Below are positions 16,756 to 25,021 of a stretch of DNA of 64,000 nucleotides, one piece after another. The first letter of the stretch is position 1. Every line of letters starts with the position of its first letter. Source of the DNA: Streptomyces sp. Je 1-369 (lineage in GTDB: Bacteria > Actinomycetota > Actinomycetes > Streptomycetales > Streptomycetaceae). Under the pieces are notes generated by a model. It was not told where the DNA came from. It worked only from the letters and a program-made list of their open reading frames with translations, and did not search any database. Where the stretch lies: contig NZ_CP101750.1 in the NCBI RefSeq assembly GCF_026810505.1, positions 7,552,515-7,616,514 on the forward strand, in the 5' to 3' direction. Position numbers and translations under genes: made by a program.

Positions 16756-16776
16756 CAGTGCAATATCACATTACTA
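16756..16776 (+). promoter_or_regulatory. Candidate operator upstream of collagenase
   Basis: CAGTGCAAT-N5-ATTACTA lies about 130 bases before the collagenase start. The left block matches the box at the hydroxyproline operon in 8 of 9 bases and ATTACT is identical; the spacer differs by two bases. Confidence 0.4.
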
Positions 16777-16802
16777 CGTTACGCATCACATGACGCAGTG
16801 GC

Positions 16803-16828
16803 GGCCATGAGGCAACGCCTCAAAGGCC
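16803..16828. other. Hairpin between MFS gene and collagenase
   Basis: TGAGGC-AAC-GCCTCA with an outer GGCC/GGCC pair forms a stem with a small internal loop. It may end the transporter transcript or act in the collagenase 5' region; no T-run follows. Confidence 0.4.
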
Positions 16829-16904
16829 GTCGCATGTAAGCCAGTTGCCGTCATGCGTCACGTACACCGCACCTCAGCCCCCACCTCCCACACAGGAGCC
16901 ATCG

Positions 16905-19256
16905 GTGTCCCACATGTCCCAGACACGTCTACGCACCCTGCGCAGATCCGTGCTCGCCGGCGCGATAGCGGCGACCCTCTGCGCCTCGGCCGTCCAGCTC
17001 GGACACGCTGCCGAGCCCGCCCCCGCGGCGGCGCAACCCCGCACCGCCACATCCGCACCCCCCGCCCGGACCCCCCTGGACGTCGTCGACCGCCGGGCGA
17101 AGGCCCCGAAGCCCGGCGCCTACGAGATCCCGGCACCCGGCGGGCTCAAGGACGGCCGCACTCCCGGCCCCCGCACGCCCAAGCCGAAAGCGAAGCCGAC
17201 AGCGAAGCCGAAAGCGAGCTCCGCGAAGGCCGCGCCCTGCACCCTCGACGGTGTCACCGGACTCTCGCCCGACCGGTTCGCCGACTTCCTCGCCGACCCC
17301 GCCGTCACCGCCGACGGCTGTCTCCGCACCCTGATCTGGACCTGGGACGCGCGGCTCGCCCCCGTCATGTCGGACGCGCACGTCCAGGCCGTCTCCCGCC
17401 GCGTCGCCGGGCTCGCGGCCGCCCACGACGGCAAGAACGGCAGCAACCTCCTGGAGCTGCTCACGTATCTCCATGCCGTCGCCTACCAGGACTTCTCGCA
17501 CGATGAGATCGATGTCACCGACGGGCCGACCGTGGACGCGATGCGGCGCGCCGTCGACGCCTTCGGCTCCGCGCCCCGCACCTTCGACGTGACGCGGAGC
17601 AACGCCGATTCGCTCCGCGAGGCGCTCTACGCGGCGAGCGCGCCGGGGCTCCGTCAGCATCAACTACCGTTGATCAAGCGGGTTCTTACCACCATGGACG
17701 CCAAGCACCCCGGCACCGCGAAGGACGCCGCCTGGGCCGGTTCCGCGCTCGCCGCGCTGTCCGTGAGCTATCTCGGCGTGTACCCCGGCAACCGGGACGC
17801 CGCCTTCCACGCCGCGGTGAAGGCCGACCCCTCCTACCGTGCCGCCTTCAAGGCCTTCGGCGGATACACCCACCTCAAGGGCACCGCCAACGCCTGGGTC
17901 GTGCGCGACGCGCTGAGCGAGTACGGAAGGTTCGGGCAGGTCGACGGGATCACCGCGGAGATCGTCTCCGGGCTCGGCGGGCTCGTGGACGTCGTCGTCC
18001 GCAACTTCGGTGAGGGCAGCGCCCCTTGGGCAAAGGTCGCCACCTGGCTGAACGAGTTCGGCGCCTGCGCGCCCTACAAGGTGTGCAAGGCCGACATCGA
18101 GCGCCGCCTCTTCCCGCAGACCTATGCGTACGACAAAGGCGGCATGAAGGTCCGCACGGCGCTCGACCGGGGCACCGTCGACCAGCTCTACTACGCGAGC
18201 AAGCAGGTCAAGGCGCAGTTCCACCGGGTCGTCGGCACCGAGGAGCCGCTCGCGGGCGACCCCAACACCACGCTGACGACGGTCCTTTACGCCTCGCGCG
18301 CCGACTACGAGAACTACCACCCGCTGCTCACCGGCATGGACACGAACAACGGCGGCGTCTACATCGAGCGCGGCGCGACCTTCTACACCTATCAGCGGCG
18401 GGTCCCGCAGGACTCCACGCTGACGCTGGAGGAGCTCTTCCGCCACGAGTACACGCACTACCTGAACGGCCGCTGGGCCGTGCCCGGGTTCTTCGGCGAG
18501 GGCCCCTGGTACCAGGGCGACCGGACCACCGCGATGGACGAGGGCACCGCAGAGTTCTTCGACGGCGCCACCCGCGACGACGGCATCGAGGTCCGCAAGT
18601 CACTGGTCCAGGGCATCATCGACGACACGGCCGACGGCGGCCCGCGGATGACCGTCGACCAGCTCCTGCACGCCACCTATGACGGCGACGGTTTCCGCTT
18701 CTACGACTACGCCGGAACGTTCTTCGAGTTCCTGTGGGCCGAACGCCCCGCCCTGCTCAAGGAGATGTACGGGTACCTGCGGGCCGACGACCCGGCGCGC
18801 TTCGACGCCTGGCGCGACCGGCTCGGCAAGGACCGCGGACTGCAGAGCCAGTACGACGCGTTCCTCGACAAGCAGATCGCGCACGTCGACGACCTCTTCG
18901 TGCCCGACACCACGTACGTGCCGGTCGCCGAGCTCCGCGACACCACCGCCGACCAGGTACGTGCCTCCATCGCGGCGACGACGGGCATCACGCCCGCCTG
19001 CCGGTCGAACGGTGCGCCGGAGCGGCCGCGGTACACCTGCACGGGCCGCATCACCGCGAACCTCGGTGCGTCCGGCGACCCCGACGCCGTGTTCAAGGAC
19101 ATGTCGGAGACCGTCGACTACTTCCTCCTCGAACGGTCCACGGCGGGCGACAACAACCTCGCCGACATGAACTGCTCCTTCGGCGAGGTCGACATCTGGA
19201 CCGACGGCCGCGCGGGCAGCGCGGACTTCAGCTGCGAGGGGCCGCTGAAGGGGTGA
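16905..19256 (+). CDS. Secreted M9 collagenase
   Basis: 783 residues. A basic, hydrophobic signal peptide (to about residue 36, cleavage after GHAA) directs export. A Pro/Ala/Lys-rich linker leads to the peptidase M9 activator and catalytic domains. The zinc motif HEYTH is at 514-518 and the third ligand Glu546 (DEGTAEFF) lies 28 residues after the last His, the spacing of clostridial collagenases. No PKD or collagen-binding domains follow except a short C-terminal domain with Cys residues. GTG 16905 is chosen because AGGAG lies 6 bases upstream; ATG 16914 is too far. Extracellular digestion of collagen releases hydroxyproline, which the neighbouring operon can degrade. Confidence 0.92.
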   Translation: MSHMSQTRLRTLRRSVLAGAIAATLCASAVQLGHAAEPAPAAAQPRTATSAPPARTPLDVVDRRAKAPKPGAYEIPAPGGLKDGRTPGPRTPKPKAKPTAKPKASSAKAAPCTLDGVTGLSPDRFADFLADPAVTADGCLRTLIWTWDARLAPVMSDAHVQAVSRRVAGLAAAHDGKNGSNLLELLTYLHAVAYQDFSHDEIDVTDGPTVDAMRRAVDAFGSAPRTFDVTRSNADSLREALYAASAPGLRQHQLPLIKRVLTTMDAKHPGTAKDAAWAGSALAALSVSYLGVYPGNRDAAFHAAVKADPSYRAAFKAFGGYTHLKGTANAWVVRDALSEYGRFGQVDGITAEIVSGLGGLVDVVVRNFGEGSAPWAKVATWLNEFGACAPYKVCKADIERRLFPQTYAYDKGGMKVRTALDRGTVDQLYYASKQVKAQFHRVVGTEEPLAGDPNTTLTTVLYASRADYENYHPLLTGMDTNNGGVYIERGATFYTYQRRVPQDSTLTLEELFRHEYTHYLNGRWAVPGFFGEGPWYQGDRTTAMDEGTAEFFDGATRDDGIEVRKSLVQGIIDDTADGGPRMTVDQLLHATYDGDGFRFYDYAGTFFEFLWAERPALLKEMYGYLRADDPARFDAWRDRLGKDRGLQSQYDAFLDKQIAHVDDLFVPDTTYVPVAELRDTTADQVRASIAATTGITPACRSNGAPERPRYTCTGRITANLGASGDPDAVFKDMSETVDYFLLERSTAGDNNLADMNCSFGEVDIWTDGRAGSADFSCEGPLKG

Positions 19257-20772
19257 GACCCCCGCCCGCGAGCAGTTCCGCCGCCGCGATGCCCGAGACA
19301 CGGGTCGCGCCGTGGGTGATCAGGCGGGTGGCGCCGAGCGCGTCGCCCGCCGGGACGCCCATCTCCACGACCAGGGCATCGGGGCGGCACCGCAGGATGC
19401 GGTTGAGGGTGTCGGTCATCCAGCGGTGCCGGGCCGCGTCCCGCACGACGACCACCAGAGCGCGGCCCGTCGCCGGGGTCAGCACCTCGCCGTCCAGGAT
19501 GTCGGCTGCGTGGGCGAGGTCGGGCTCCGTGAGCCGTACGGACGTGGTGCCGGGGCGCAGGTCCCGCAGCGGCTCGGCGACGCCCCACGGGGTGTGGCCG
19601 TCGATGGCCAGGTTCATCGTGGGGGACAGCTCCACGACGTGCGGGACGCCCACGACGGGGAGCGACGCGTTCGCCGTGCCGGTGCGGTGGTGCACCCGCA
19701 CGGCTCGGCGGGCGGCGACCAGGCCGATGTCGGTGGGGCCCGCCGCGCGGGCGACGGCTCGCGATCGCTCGCCGGACCAGGCAGCGAACTCCCGTACGCG
19801 CGTGCTCGCTTCGACGAGCCGCGCCTCGGGCAGCGTGCCGTCGATGACCGCCTTCACCAGGGCTGTGGAGAGCAGGTCGAACGTGGCCTCGTCGGCACTC
19901 TCGCCGCCCACGCACACCGCGTCCACACCGCCCGCCAAGGCCTTGACCGTCGCGCCGTCGATGCCGTAACGGTCGGTGACCGCACCCATCTCGATGCCGT
20001 CGGTGACGACGAGGCCGTCGAAGTTCAGCTCCCCGCGCAGCAGTTCCACCAGGATGCGGTGGCTGAGGGTCGCGGGCAGGTCCGGATCGTAGGCGGGGGC
20101 GAGGAGGTGCGCGGTCATCACGGCGCGTACGCCCGCCTCCATCGCCGCGATGAACGGCGGCAGCGCGGTGAGCGCGATCTCCTCGGCGGAGCCCTTCACC
20201 TGGGGCAGGCCGTAGTGCGAGTCGACGACCGTGTCGCCGTGGCCGGGGAAGTGCTTGGCGCAGGCGGCGACGCCGGCGTCCTGAAGGCCGCGGACCCAGG
20301 CGGCCGTGTGGCGGGAGACGACGTCGGTACGGGAGCCGAAGGAGCGTACGCCGATCACCGGGTTGAGCGGGTTGGAGTTCACGTCGGCGCTCGGCGCGAA
20401 GTTGAGGGAGACACCCGCGGCGTGCAGATCGCGGCCGATGTCGTGGGCCACCCGCTCGGTCAGGTCGATGTCGTCGACGGCGCCGAGGGCGAGGTTGCCG
20501 GGCCGGGACGAGCCGGTCCACGCCTCCAGACGGGTCACGTCGCCCGCCTCCTCGTCGATGGCGACGATCAGGTCCGGGTTCTCCGCGCGCAGGTCCGTGG
20601 TGAGCCGGGCGACCTGCTCCGGTGTCTCGATGTTCCGTGCGAACAGGACGACGGAGCCCAGACCCTCGGCGATCCTGCGGCGCAGCCAGGCGGGGGCCGT
20701 GGTGCCCTCGAAGCCGGGCTGCAGCACGGAGTGGGCGAGGTGCTCCAGAGACGGGTCACTGCTCGGTGCCAT
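19228..20772 (-). CDS. Glycoside hydrolase family 3, beta-N-acetylhexosaminidase (NagZ-like)
   Basis: 514 residues, no signal peptide. The NagZ signature KHFPGHGDT is at 173-181 with the Asp-His acid/base pair in DSHYG at 184-188, and the nucleophile is Asp258 in VVTDGIEM. NagZ-type enzymes remove GlcNAc from chitin or peptidoglycan fragments. A second (alpha/beta) domain follows after residue 340. ATG 20772 is preceded by GGAGG. Its 3' end overlaps the collagenase 3' end by 29 bases in convergent orientation. A DasR-like box lies 70 bases upstream, which fits GlcNAc control. Confidence 0.9.
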   Translation of the reverse strand: MAPSSDPSLEHLAHSVLQPGFEGTTAPAWLRRRIAEGLGSVVLFARNIETPEQVARLTTDLRAENPDLIVAIDEEAGDVTRLEAWTGSSRPGNLALGAVDDIDLTERVAHDIGRDLHAAGVSLNFAPSADVNSNPLNPVIGVRSFGSRTDVVSRHTAAWVRGLQDAGVAACAKHFPGHGDTVVDSHYGLPQVKGSAEEIALTALPPFIAAMEAGVRAVMTAHLLAPAYDPDLPATLSHRILVELLRGELNFDGLVVTDGIEMGAVTDRYGIDGATVKALAGGVDAVCVGGESADEATFDLLSTALVKAVIDGTLPEARLVEASTRVREFAAWSGERSRAVARAAGPTDIGLVAARRAVRVHHRTGTANASLPVVGVPHVVELSPTMNLAIDGHTPWGVAEPLRDLRPGTTSVRLTEPDLAHAADILDGEVLTPATGRALVVVVRDAARHRWMTDTLNRILRCRPDALVVEMGVPAGDALGATRLITHGATRVSGIAAAELLAGGGLTPSAAPRS

Positions 20773-20841
20773 GGCGCGACCTCCGAAGTTGCGGGTACGT
20801 GGGACGGATGGTGCACGGAATGTGCGGCGGGGCTCCTGCCA

Positions 20842-20857
20842 ATTGGTCCAGGCCAAT
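20842..20857. promoter_or_regulatory. DasR-responsive-element-like box
   Basis: ATTGGTCCAGGCCAAT matches 12 of 16 positions of the published dre consensus A(C/G)TGGTCTAGACCA(G/C)T, including the TGGTC and CCA half-sites. It lies between the divergent GH3 and alcohol dehydrogenase genes. DasR is the GlcNAc-6-P-sensing GntR repressor of Streptomyces. Confidence 0.5.
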
Positions 20858-20998
20858 CGGATAGTGGATATTGGCTCGTACCAAACCGGGCTGTCAAGGA
20901 GTCGGAACCGGTCGAGCCGGGCGAATCCACCATGACGGTGCGTGAGTTGGGGAATCCTTGAGGCTTCCGCAGGTCGCATCCGCTGAGGGGAGAGAGTC

Positions 20999-22000
20999 AT
21001 GCGCAGGTACGAACTCGTCGGCAGGCGCGACATCCGGCTGGTCACCGACGTGGCGGTGCCGGAGCCGGGGCCTTTGGAGGTGCTGGTCCGCGTACGGGCC
21101 TGCACGGTCTGCAACCGCAGCGACCTCGCCTACTTCCACTACTACGGACTGCGCGACCACTGCTCCCAGGGGTGTTTCGGCCATGAGATCGCCGGAGTGG
21201 TCGAGGCGACAGGGGCGGGAGTGCAGCGTGTGGTGCCCGGGCAGCGCGTGTTCGTCCGCACGCCGCTCACCACCGGGTACGCCGAGTTCGCCCTGGCCCG
21301 CGAGATCTCCGTGGGCGCCCTGCCCGACGCCGTGCCCTTCGAGCAGGGCGCGCTCCTGCAACTCCTCCCGCTCGCCGTGCACGCCACCCGCGGCGTCCGG
21401 CTCGGCGACCGCGTCGCCATCGTCGGGCAGGGGCCCGTCGGGCAGATGGCGCTGCGGGTCGCCGTGGCGCGCGGCGCGGCCGAGGTCGTCGCCGTCGACC
21501 TCGACGACTGGCGGCTCGAACGCTCCTCGGCGGCGGGCGCGGACGCGGTACGAAGGGTGGACGGGAGCGCCGGGCAACTCGCGGCCGTAGGCGCGGACTT
21601 CGACGTCGCCGTCGACGCCGTCGGCACCCCCACGACGCTCAACGCCTGCGTGGGACTCGTACGGCAGAACGGCCTCGTCGTCCTCCTCGGCACGCACCAC
21701 GTCGACACGCACGTCACCGTCGACCTGGTCACCTGGGAACGTAAGGGCCTGCGGGTGCACAGCTCCGCGGAACCCCTCGACACCGCGCGCGCCGAAGCCC
21801 TCGCCGTCGCCGAACGCCTCGCCCACCGCCGCACCGAAGCCCTGCGCCTGCCCGACCTCCACACGCACACGTACCCCCTCGACGAACTCCCCAAGGCCAT
21901 GGAGCAGCTCTCCGCGAGCCGCGCCCTCTACCCCGATGCCGAACACGCCCCCTACGACGGCCCGCCCCCCGAGACCCTGAAGGTGGCGATCGTGCCCTGA
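20999..22000 (+). CDS. Zinc-type alcohol/polyol dehydrogenase (MDR family)
   Basis: 333 residues of the medium-chain dehydrogenase family. Catalytic zinc residues are Cys38 (CTVCNRSD), His62-Glu63 (GHE); the four-Cys structural zinc lobe is absent. The NAD(P)-binding turn is GQGPVGQMAL near 142. ATG 20999 has a GAGGGGAGAG box. The gene is followed after 15 bases by a Gfo/Idh/MocA oxidoreductase on the same strand, a pair typical of sugar or cyclitol redox steps. The nature of the substrate cannot be read from sequence. Confidence 0.82.
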   Translation: MRRYELVGRRDIRLVTDVAVPEPGPLEVLVRVRACTVCNRSDLAYFHYYGLRDHCSQGCFGHEIAGVVEATGAGVQRVVPGQRVFVRTPLTTGYAEFALAREISVGALPDAVPFEQGALLQLLPLAVHATRGVRLGDRVAIVGQGPVGQMALRVAVARGAAEVVAVDLDDWRLERSSAAGADAVRRVDGSAGQLAAVGADFDVAVDAVGTPTTLNACVGLVRQNGLVVLLGTHHVDTHVTVDLVTWERKGLRVHSSAEPLDTARAEALAVAERLAHRRTEALRLPDLHTHTYPLDELPKAMEQLSASRALYPDAEHAPYDGPPPETLKVAIVP

Positions 22001-22015
22001 GCGGGGGAAGCCGTC

Positions 22016-22966
22016 GTGAAGTGGGGCATCGCCGGGTACGGCGACATCGTGACCCGCCGCGTCCTGCCCGCCCTGCACGCCCTCGGCGAGGAACCCGTGG
22101 CCCTCTGGGGCCGCGACCCGCACCGCGCCGCACGTACCGCGGAACGCCATGCCGTCGCCAGATCCGGTGCCGCCTTCGACGTCCTGCTGTCCGGCGTCGA
22201 CGCCGTGTACATCGCCACACCCGTCGTACACCACGTGCCGCTCGCCCGCGCCGTCCTGGCAGCGGGCCTGCCCGTCCTGATCGAGAAGCCTCTCGCCGGC
22301 GGCCTCGGCACCGGGGGCACGCTCGACACGGCGGGGCGGCGCGCGGGGGTCGCCTACTACCGCAGGCTCGCGCCCGCCGTACGACGGCTGCGCGAGGAAC
22401 TCGACGCCTGGACGCCCGACCGGGTCGAGGTGCACTTCCGGTGTGCCTTCGCACCCGGCCCCGACGACCCGATGCGCTGGCGCACCGACCCCGGCCTGTC
22501 CGGCGGCGGGGTCCTTGCGGACGCGGGAAGCCACCGGATCGACCTGCTGCTCCATCTGTTCGGGCGCCCCTGTGAGCTGACGGCCCGGCTCGGCGACCGC
22601 TTCCCGCGCGGCGCGGAACGACGCGCCGAACTCACCCTGCGCTGGCCCTCCGGCCTCCGGGCGCACTGCCTCGTGGAGTGGCGCGAAGGGCCGCCCGTGG
22701 ACCGCTTCCGGCTGACGGGCGGCGGCCGCACACTGACGCTCGCGCCACTGGACGCGGGCCGTATCGACGCACCCCCGGGCCCGTCGCTCCTGCTTCCCCC
22801 GCCCGCCAACCCCCACCAGTCCCTGCTCGCCGACTTCGCGGCCGCCGCGGCGACGGGGAAGGAGCCGGTGTGCCCGGTGGCGGAGGCCCGCCTCGTCGAC
22901 GAGGTGATCGTGGCGGCGGAGCGGTCGGACGCGGCGGGAGGGCGCCCGGTGCGGATGTGGGGGTGA
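22016..22966 (+). CDS. Gfo/Idh/MocA-family oxidoreductase
   Basis: 316 residues. N-terminal Rossmann motif GIAGYGDIVT, the catalytic-site EKPLAGG motif with Lys near 92 and a C-terminal alpha/beta domain with AGSHRIDLLLHLFG are the family marks. GTG 22016 follows the dehydrogenase stop by 15 bases. NAD(P)-dependent oxidation or reduction of a sugar or cyclitol is the usual role. Its 3' end faces the PhyH gene with a shared hairpin between them. Together with the preceding gene and the aminotransferase fusion it could feed an aminated polyol or similar, which is inference. Confidence 0.82.
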   Translation: MKWGIAGYGDIVTRRVLPALHALGEEPVALWGRDPHRAARTAERHAVARSGAAFDVLLSGVDAVYIATPVVHHVPLARAVLAAGLPVLIEKPLAGGLGTGGTLDTAGRRAGVAYYRRLAPAVRRLREELDAWTPDRVEVHFRCAFAPGPDDPMRWRTDPGLSGGGVLADAGSHRIDLLLHLFGRPCELTARLGDRFPRGAERRAELTLRWPSGLRAHCLVEWREGPPVDRFRLTGGGRTLTLAPLDAGRIDAPPGPSLLLPPPANPHQSLLADFAAAAATGKEPVCPVAEARLVDEVIVAAERSDAAGGRPVRMWG

Positions 22967-22972
22967 AGGCAT

Positions 22973-22998
22973 ACGGGGCGCGGTGGGTCACGCCCCGT
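22973..22998. terminator. Bidirectional hairpin between convergent genes
   Basis: ACGGGGCG (22973-22980) pairs with CGCCCCGT (22991-22998) over a 10-base loop. It sits between the Gfo/Idh/MocA stop and the PhyH stop, overlapping the latter. No T-run, as is common in high-GC genomes. Confidence 0.55.
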
Positions 22999-23848
22999 CG
23001 TCCGCCGACCAGGGGCGGAGCCAGCGCGGGTCAGGTCTGTCGTCGGAGCGTACGAAGCGGGTGTCCACGGAGAGGCGCATCGTGTCCGTCGTCGTGTCCA
23101 GGGAGGCGTGGATGATGCGGGGCAGGTGCACCATCACGTCGCCCGCCGCGAAGTCCGCGTACAGCCAGCGGCGGCCGAGGGTGCGGGCGGTCAGCTCCAG
23201 GTCGTGGCAGATCTGCCGCCGGTCGCCGGGCCGGTCGGTGGTGTCGCGCAGCGGGGCGTACTCCTCGGGCGGCAGTCGGTGGGAGCCCTCCAGGTAGACC
23301 AGGGCGCCGGTGGGCGGCGGGCAGTCGCCGACCGGGATCCAGAAGGTGACGACGCGCGGCGATCCCTCGTCCATGTAGTCGAAGTCGACGTGGGCGCGGG
23401 AGGCGCGCCGGGTGCCGCGGTGGAAGTGGCGCAGGATGCGGCGCGGCAGCATCTCCGCCTTGGCGTCGAGGAGCTGACCGGCGAGCTCGGACAGGGCGGG
23501 GTTCGCCACGAACTGGTCGAAGGGCTCCGAGCGTACGAACGCGTGGGCCGGGTGCCCCGCCACTCCGTACTCCGGGACGTCTTCGGGTACGCGGCCGGAG
23601 AACACGCCGTCCTCGGGCGTACTGCCCGGTGCGAGCAGGCCCGGCGGGAAGAGGGAAAAGTACCGGCCGCGCAGCCGCAGCACCTCCGCGCGGTCGAGCA
23701 GACCCGGCAGGTACAGGCAGCCGTCCGCGTGCAGCCGCTCCCGCAGCGCGCCGGCGTCCCTCGTCTCCAACAGGTCCGCGCTGGGGCGCAGCGGGCCGAA
23801 GAGTTCCGGCGTGAAGGGTATCGGTACGCCGTTCGACGACAGGTTCAC
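22988..23848 (-). CDS. Phytanoyl-CoA dioxygenase-family Fe(II)/2-oxoglutarate oxygenase
   Basis: 286 residues. The facial triad is visible: His153-x-Asp155 (HVDFDY) and a distal His at 241 or 247 (GDVMVHLPRIIHAS), with the 2-oxoglutarate-binding Arg258 (MRLSVD). The enzyme should hydroxylate or otherwise oxidise a small molecule. Start GTG 23848 has a GGGA box about 10 bases upstream; the longer frame upstream is a shadow of the synthetase. Fourth to sixth genes of the operon are separated by short gaps (50 bases here), so it is likely the last gene of the biosynthetic set begun by the radical SAM gene. Substrate unknown. Confidence 0.82.
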   Translation of the reverse strand: MNLSSNGVPIPFTPELFGPLRPSADLLETRDAGALRERLHADGCLYLPGLLDRAEVLRLRGRYFSLFPPGLLAPGSTPEDGVFSGRVPEDVPEYGVAGHPAHAFVRSEPFDQFVANPALSELAGQLLDAKAEMLPRRILRHFHRGTRRASRAHVDFDYMDEGSPRVVTFWIPVGDCPPPTGALVYLEGSHRLPPEEYAPLRDTTDRPGDRRQICHDLELTARTLGRRWLYADFAAGDVMVHLPRIIHASLDTTTDTMRLSVDTRFVRSDDRPDPRWLRPWSADDGA

Positions 23849-23898
23849 GATGCGTGTCCCTCGATCCTTCGGGTCGGGTGGACCGGCCTGCGGACCGG

Positions 23899-25014
23899 TC
23901 AGTAGACGCCTTCCACCGCCTCTTCGGCGGCCCCGGACTCCACGAAGGGCCGCACGGCGGCGACCCCGTCCCAGGGGAACCACGGATGCGGCCCGGTCCT
24001 GACCGCGCTGTCCCGCTCCAGGAGGTTCGGCAGGAAGAGGTCCTCCAGGAGCGTCGTGGCGCGCACCCGGCCCCGCTGTCCGACCTCGACCTCGCGCCAC
24101 GGGTCGGAGTCGTCGACGACCTTCAGGACCGCGAAGGGCGGCGGCAGGTGGTAGGAGTGCCCGGTGCCGCCCTCGACGGTGGCCGCGTCCGCCAGGGGGT
24201 CGGCCTGGAGAGCGTGGCCGACCAGCGTGTTGCCGTACGTGTCGATCCACTGCACGTCCGCCAGGTGCTCCTCGCGCAGGAACTCGGCCTCCGCGGCGCT
24301 GCACGAGGTGCCGCCGGTGCAGACCGCGCGGATGCCGTACGTGTGCAGGGGCCCGGGCAGCCGCATCGCGAGCTCGACGAGCAGCCGGGAGGTCGTGAAG
24401 AGCAGCGCGGGGCGCTCGGCGGCGAGCAGCGTGAGGGTCTGGTCGATCAGGTGGGCGGTGTAGCCGTCGGCCTCGCCGCCCGAGCGCAGCGCGGCCTTCA
24501 CCCAGCGCGGGTCGAAGTCGATGGCGTGCACGGCGCCGCGCCAGCTGTCCGCGAGGCCCTCCACGAAGTGCCCGTACGCGTGCGGCCCGCTCGGCGTCAT
24601 CGCCAGGATGTCGCCGCCCGCGACCCCGCGCGCCTCGAGCACGGTGCGGTAGACCTCCACGTCGTACGCGAGGCGCGTGACGTTGACGATCCGGCAGGGC
24701 GGGCCCGTGGTGCCGCCCGTCTCGAAGACCCGGAAGGGCCGGTCGCGGTAGCCGCGCGGCAGCAGATCGCGGGCATTCGCGGCGCGCAGCTCGGCCTTGT
24801 CGAAGAGGCCGAAGCGGTCCAGGTCGGCGAAGCCGCCGATGTCCTCGACCGGGTCGAAGCCGAGCTTCCCGCGCCGGGCGACCCAGAAGGGGCTGCCGGT
24901 CTCCGGGTCGAAGTGCCAGCGCATCATGCGGCGCGTCCACGTGTCGAGGCCGACGCCGAGCTCCGGGACGCGCTCGCGCAGCCTGTCGGGCAGCGTGCCG
25001 AAGGCGGTCGTCAT
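23899..25014 (-). CDS. Adenylate-forming carboxylate reductase component (GriD/LuxE-like)
   Basis: 371 residues of the acyl-adenylating (ANL) superfamily, close in layout to PaaK/LuxE-type proteins. The ATP loop ETGGTTGPP is at 98-106, and a later DTYGNTLVG motif occupies the second adenylation core position. It lacks a full C-terminal ANL subdomain and an acyl-carrier domain. In grixazone biosynthesis GriD (PaaK-like) acts with GriC (acyl-CoA reductase-like) to reduce an aryl acid to its aldehyde with ATP and NADPH; LuxE and LuxC form a comparable pair for fatty acids. The next upstream gene is the matching reductase, 7 bases away, so activation of a carboxylic acid is the likely role. Confidence 0.8.
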   Translation of the reverse strand: MTTAFGTLPDRLRERVPELGVGLDTWTRRMMRWHFDPETGSPFWVARRGKLGFDPVEDIGGFADLDRFGLFDKAELRAANARDLLPRGYRDRPFRVFETGGTTGPPCRIVNVTRLAYDVEVYRTVLEARGVAGGDILAMTPSGPHAYGHFVEGLADSWRGAVHAIDFDPRWVKAALRSGGEADGYTAHLIDQTLTLLAAERPALLFTTSRLLVELAMRLPGPLHTYGIRAVCTGGTSCSAAEAEFLREEHLADVQWIDTYGNTLVGHALQADPLADAATVEGGTGHSYHLPPPFAVLKVVDDSDPWREVEVGQRGRVRATTLLEDLFLPNLLERDSAVRTGPHPWFPWDGVAAVRPFVESGAAEEAVEGVY

Positions 25015-25021
25015 GCGGGCC

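Noticed and set aside
23849..24940. Extension of the PhyH protein into the synthetase region
   Set aside because: The extension is an Arg/Gly-rich shadow of the adenylating gene; GTG 23848 gives a typical PhyH N-terminus.
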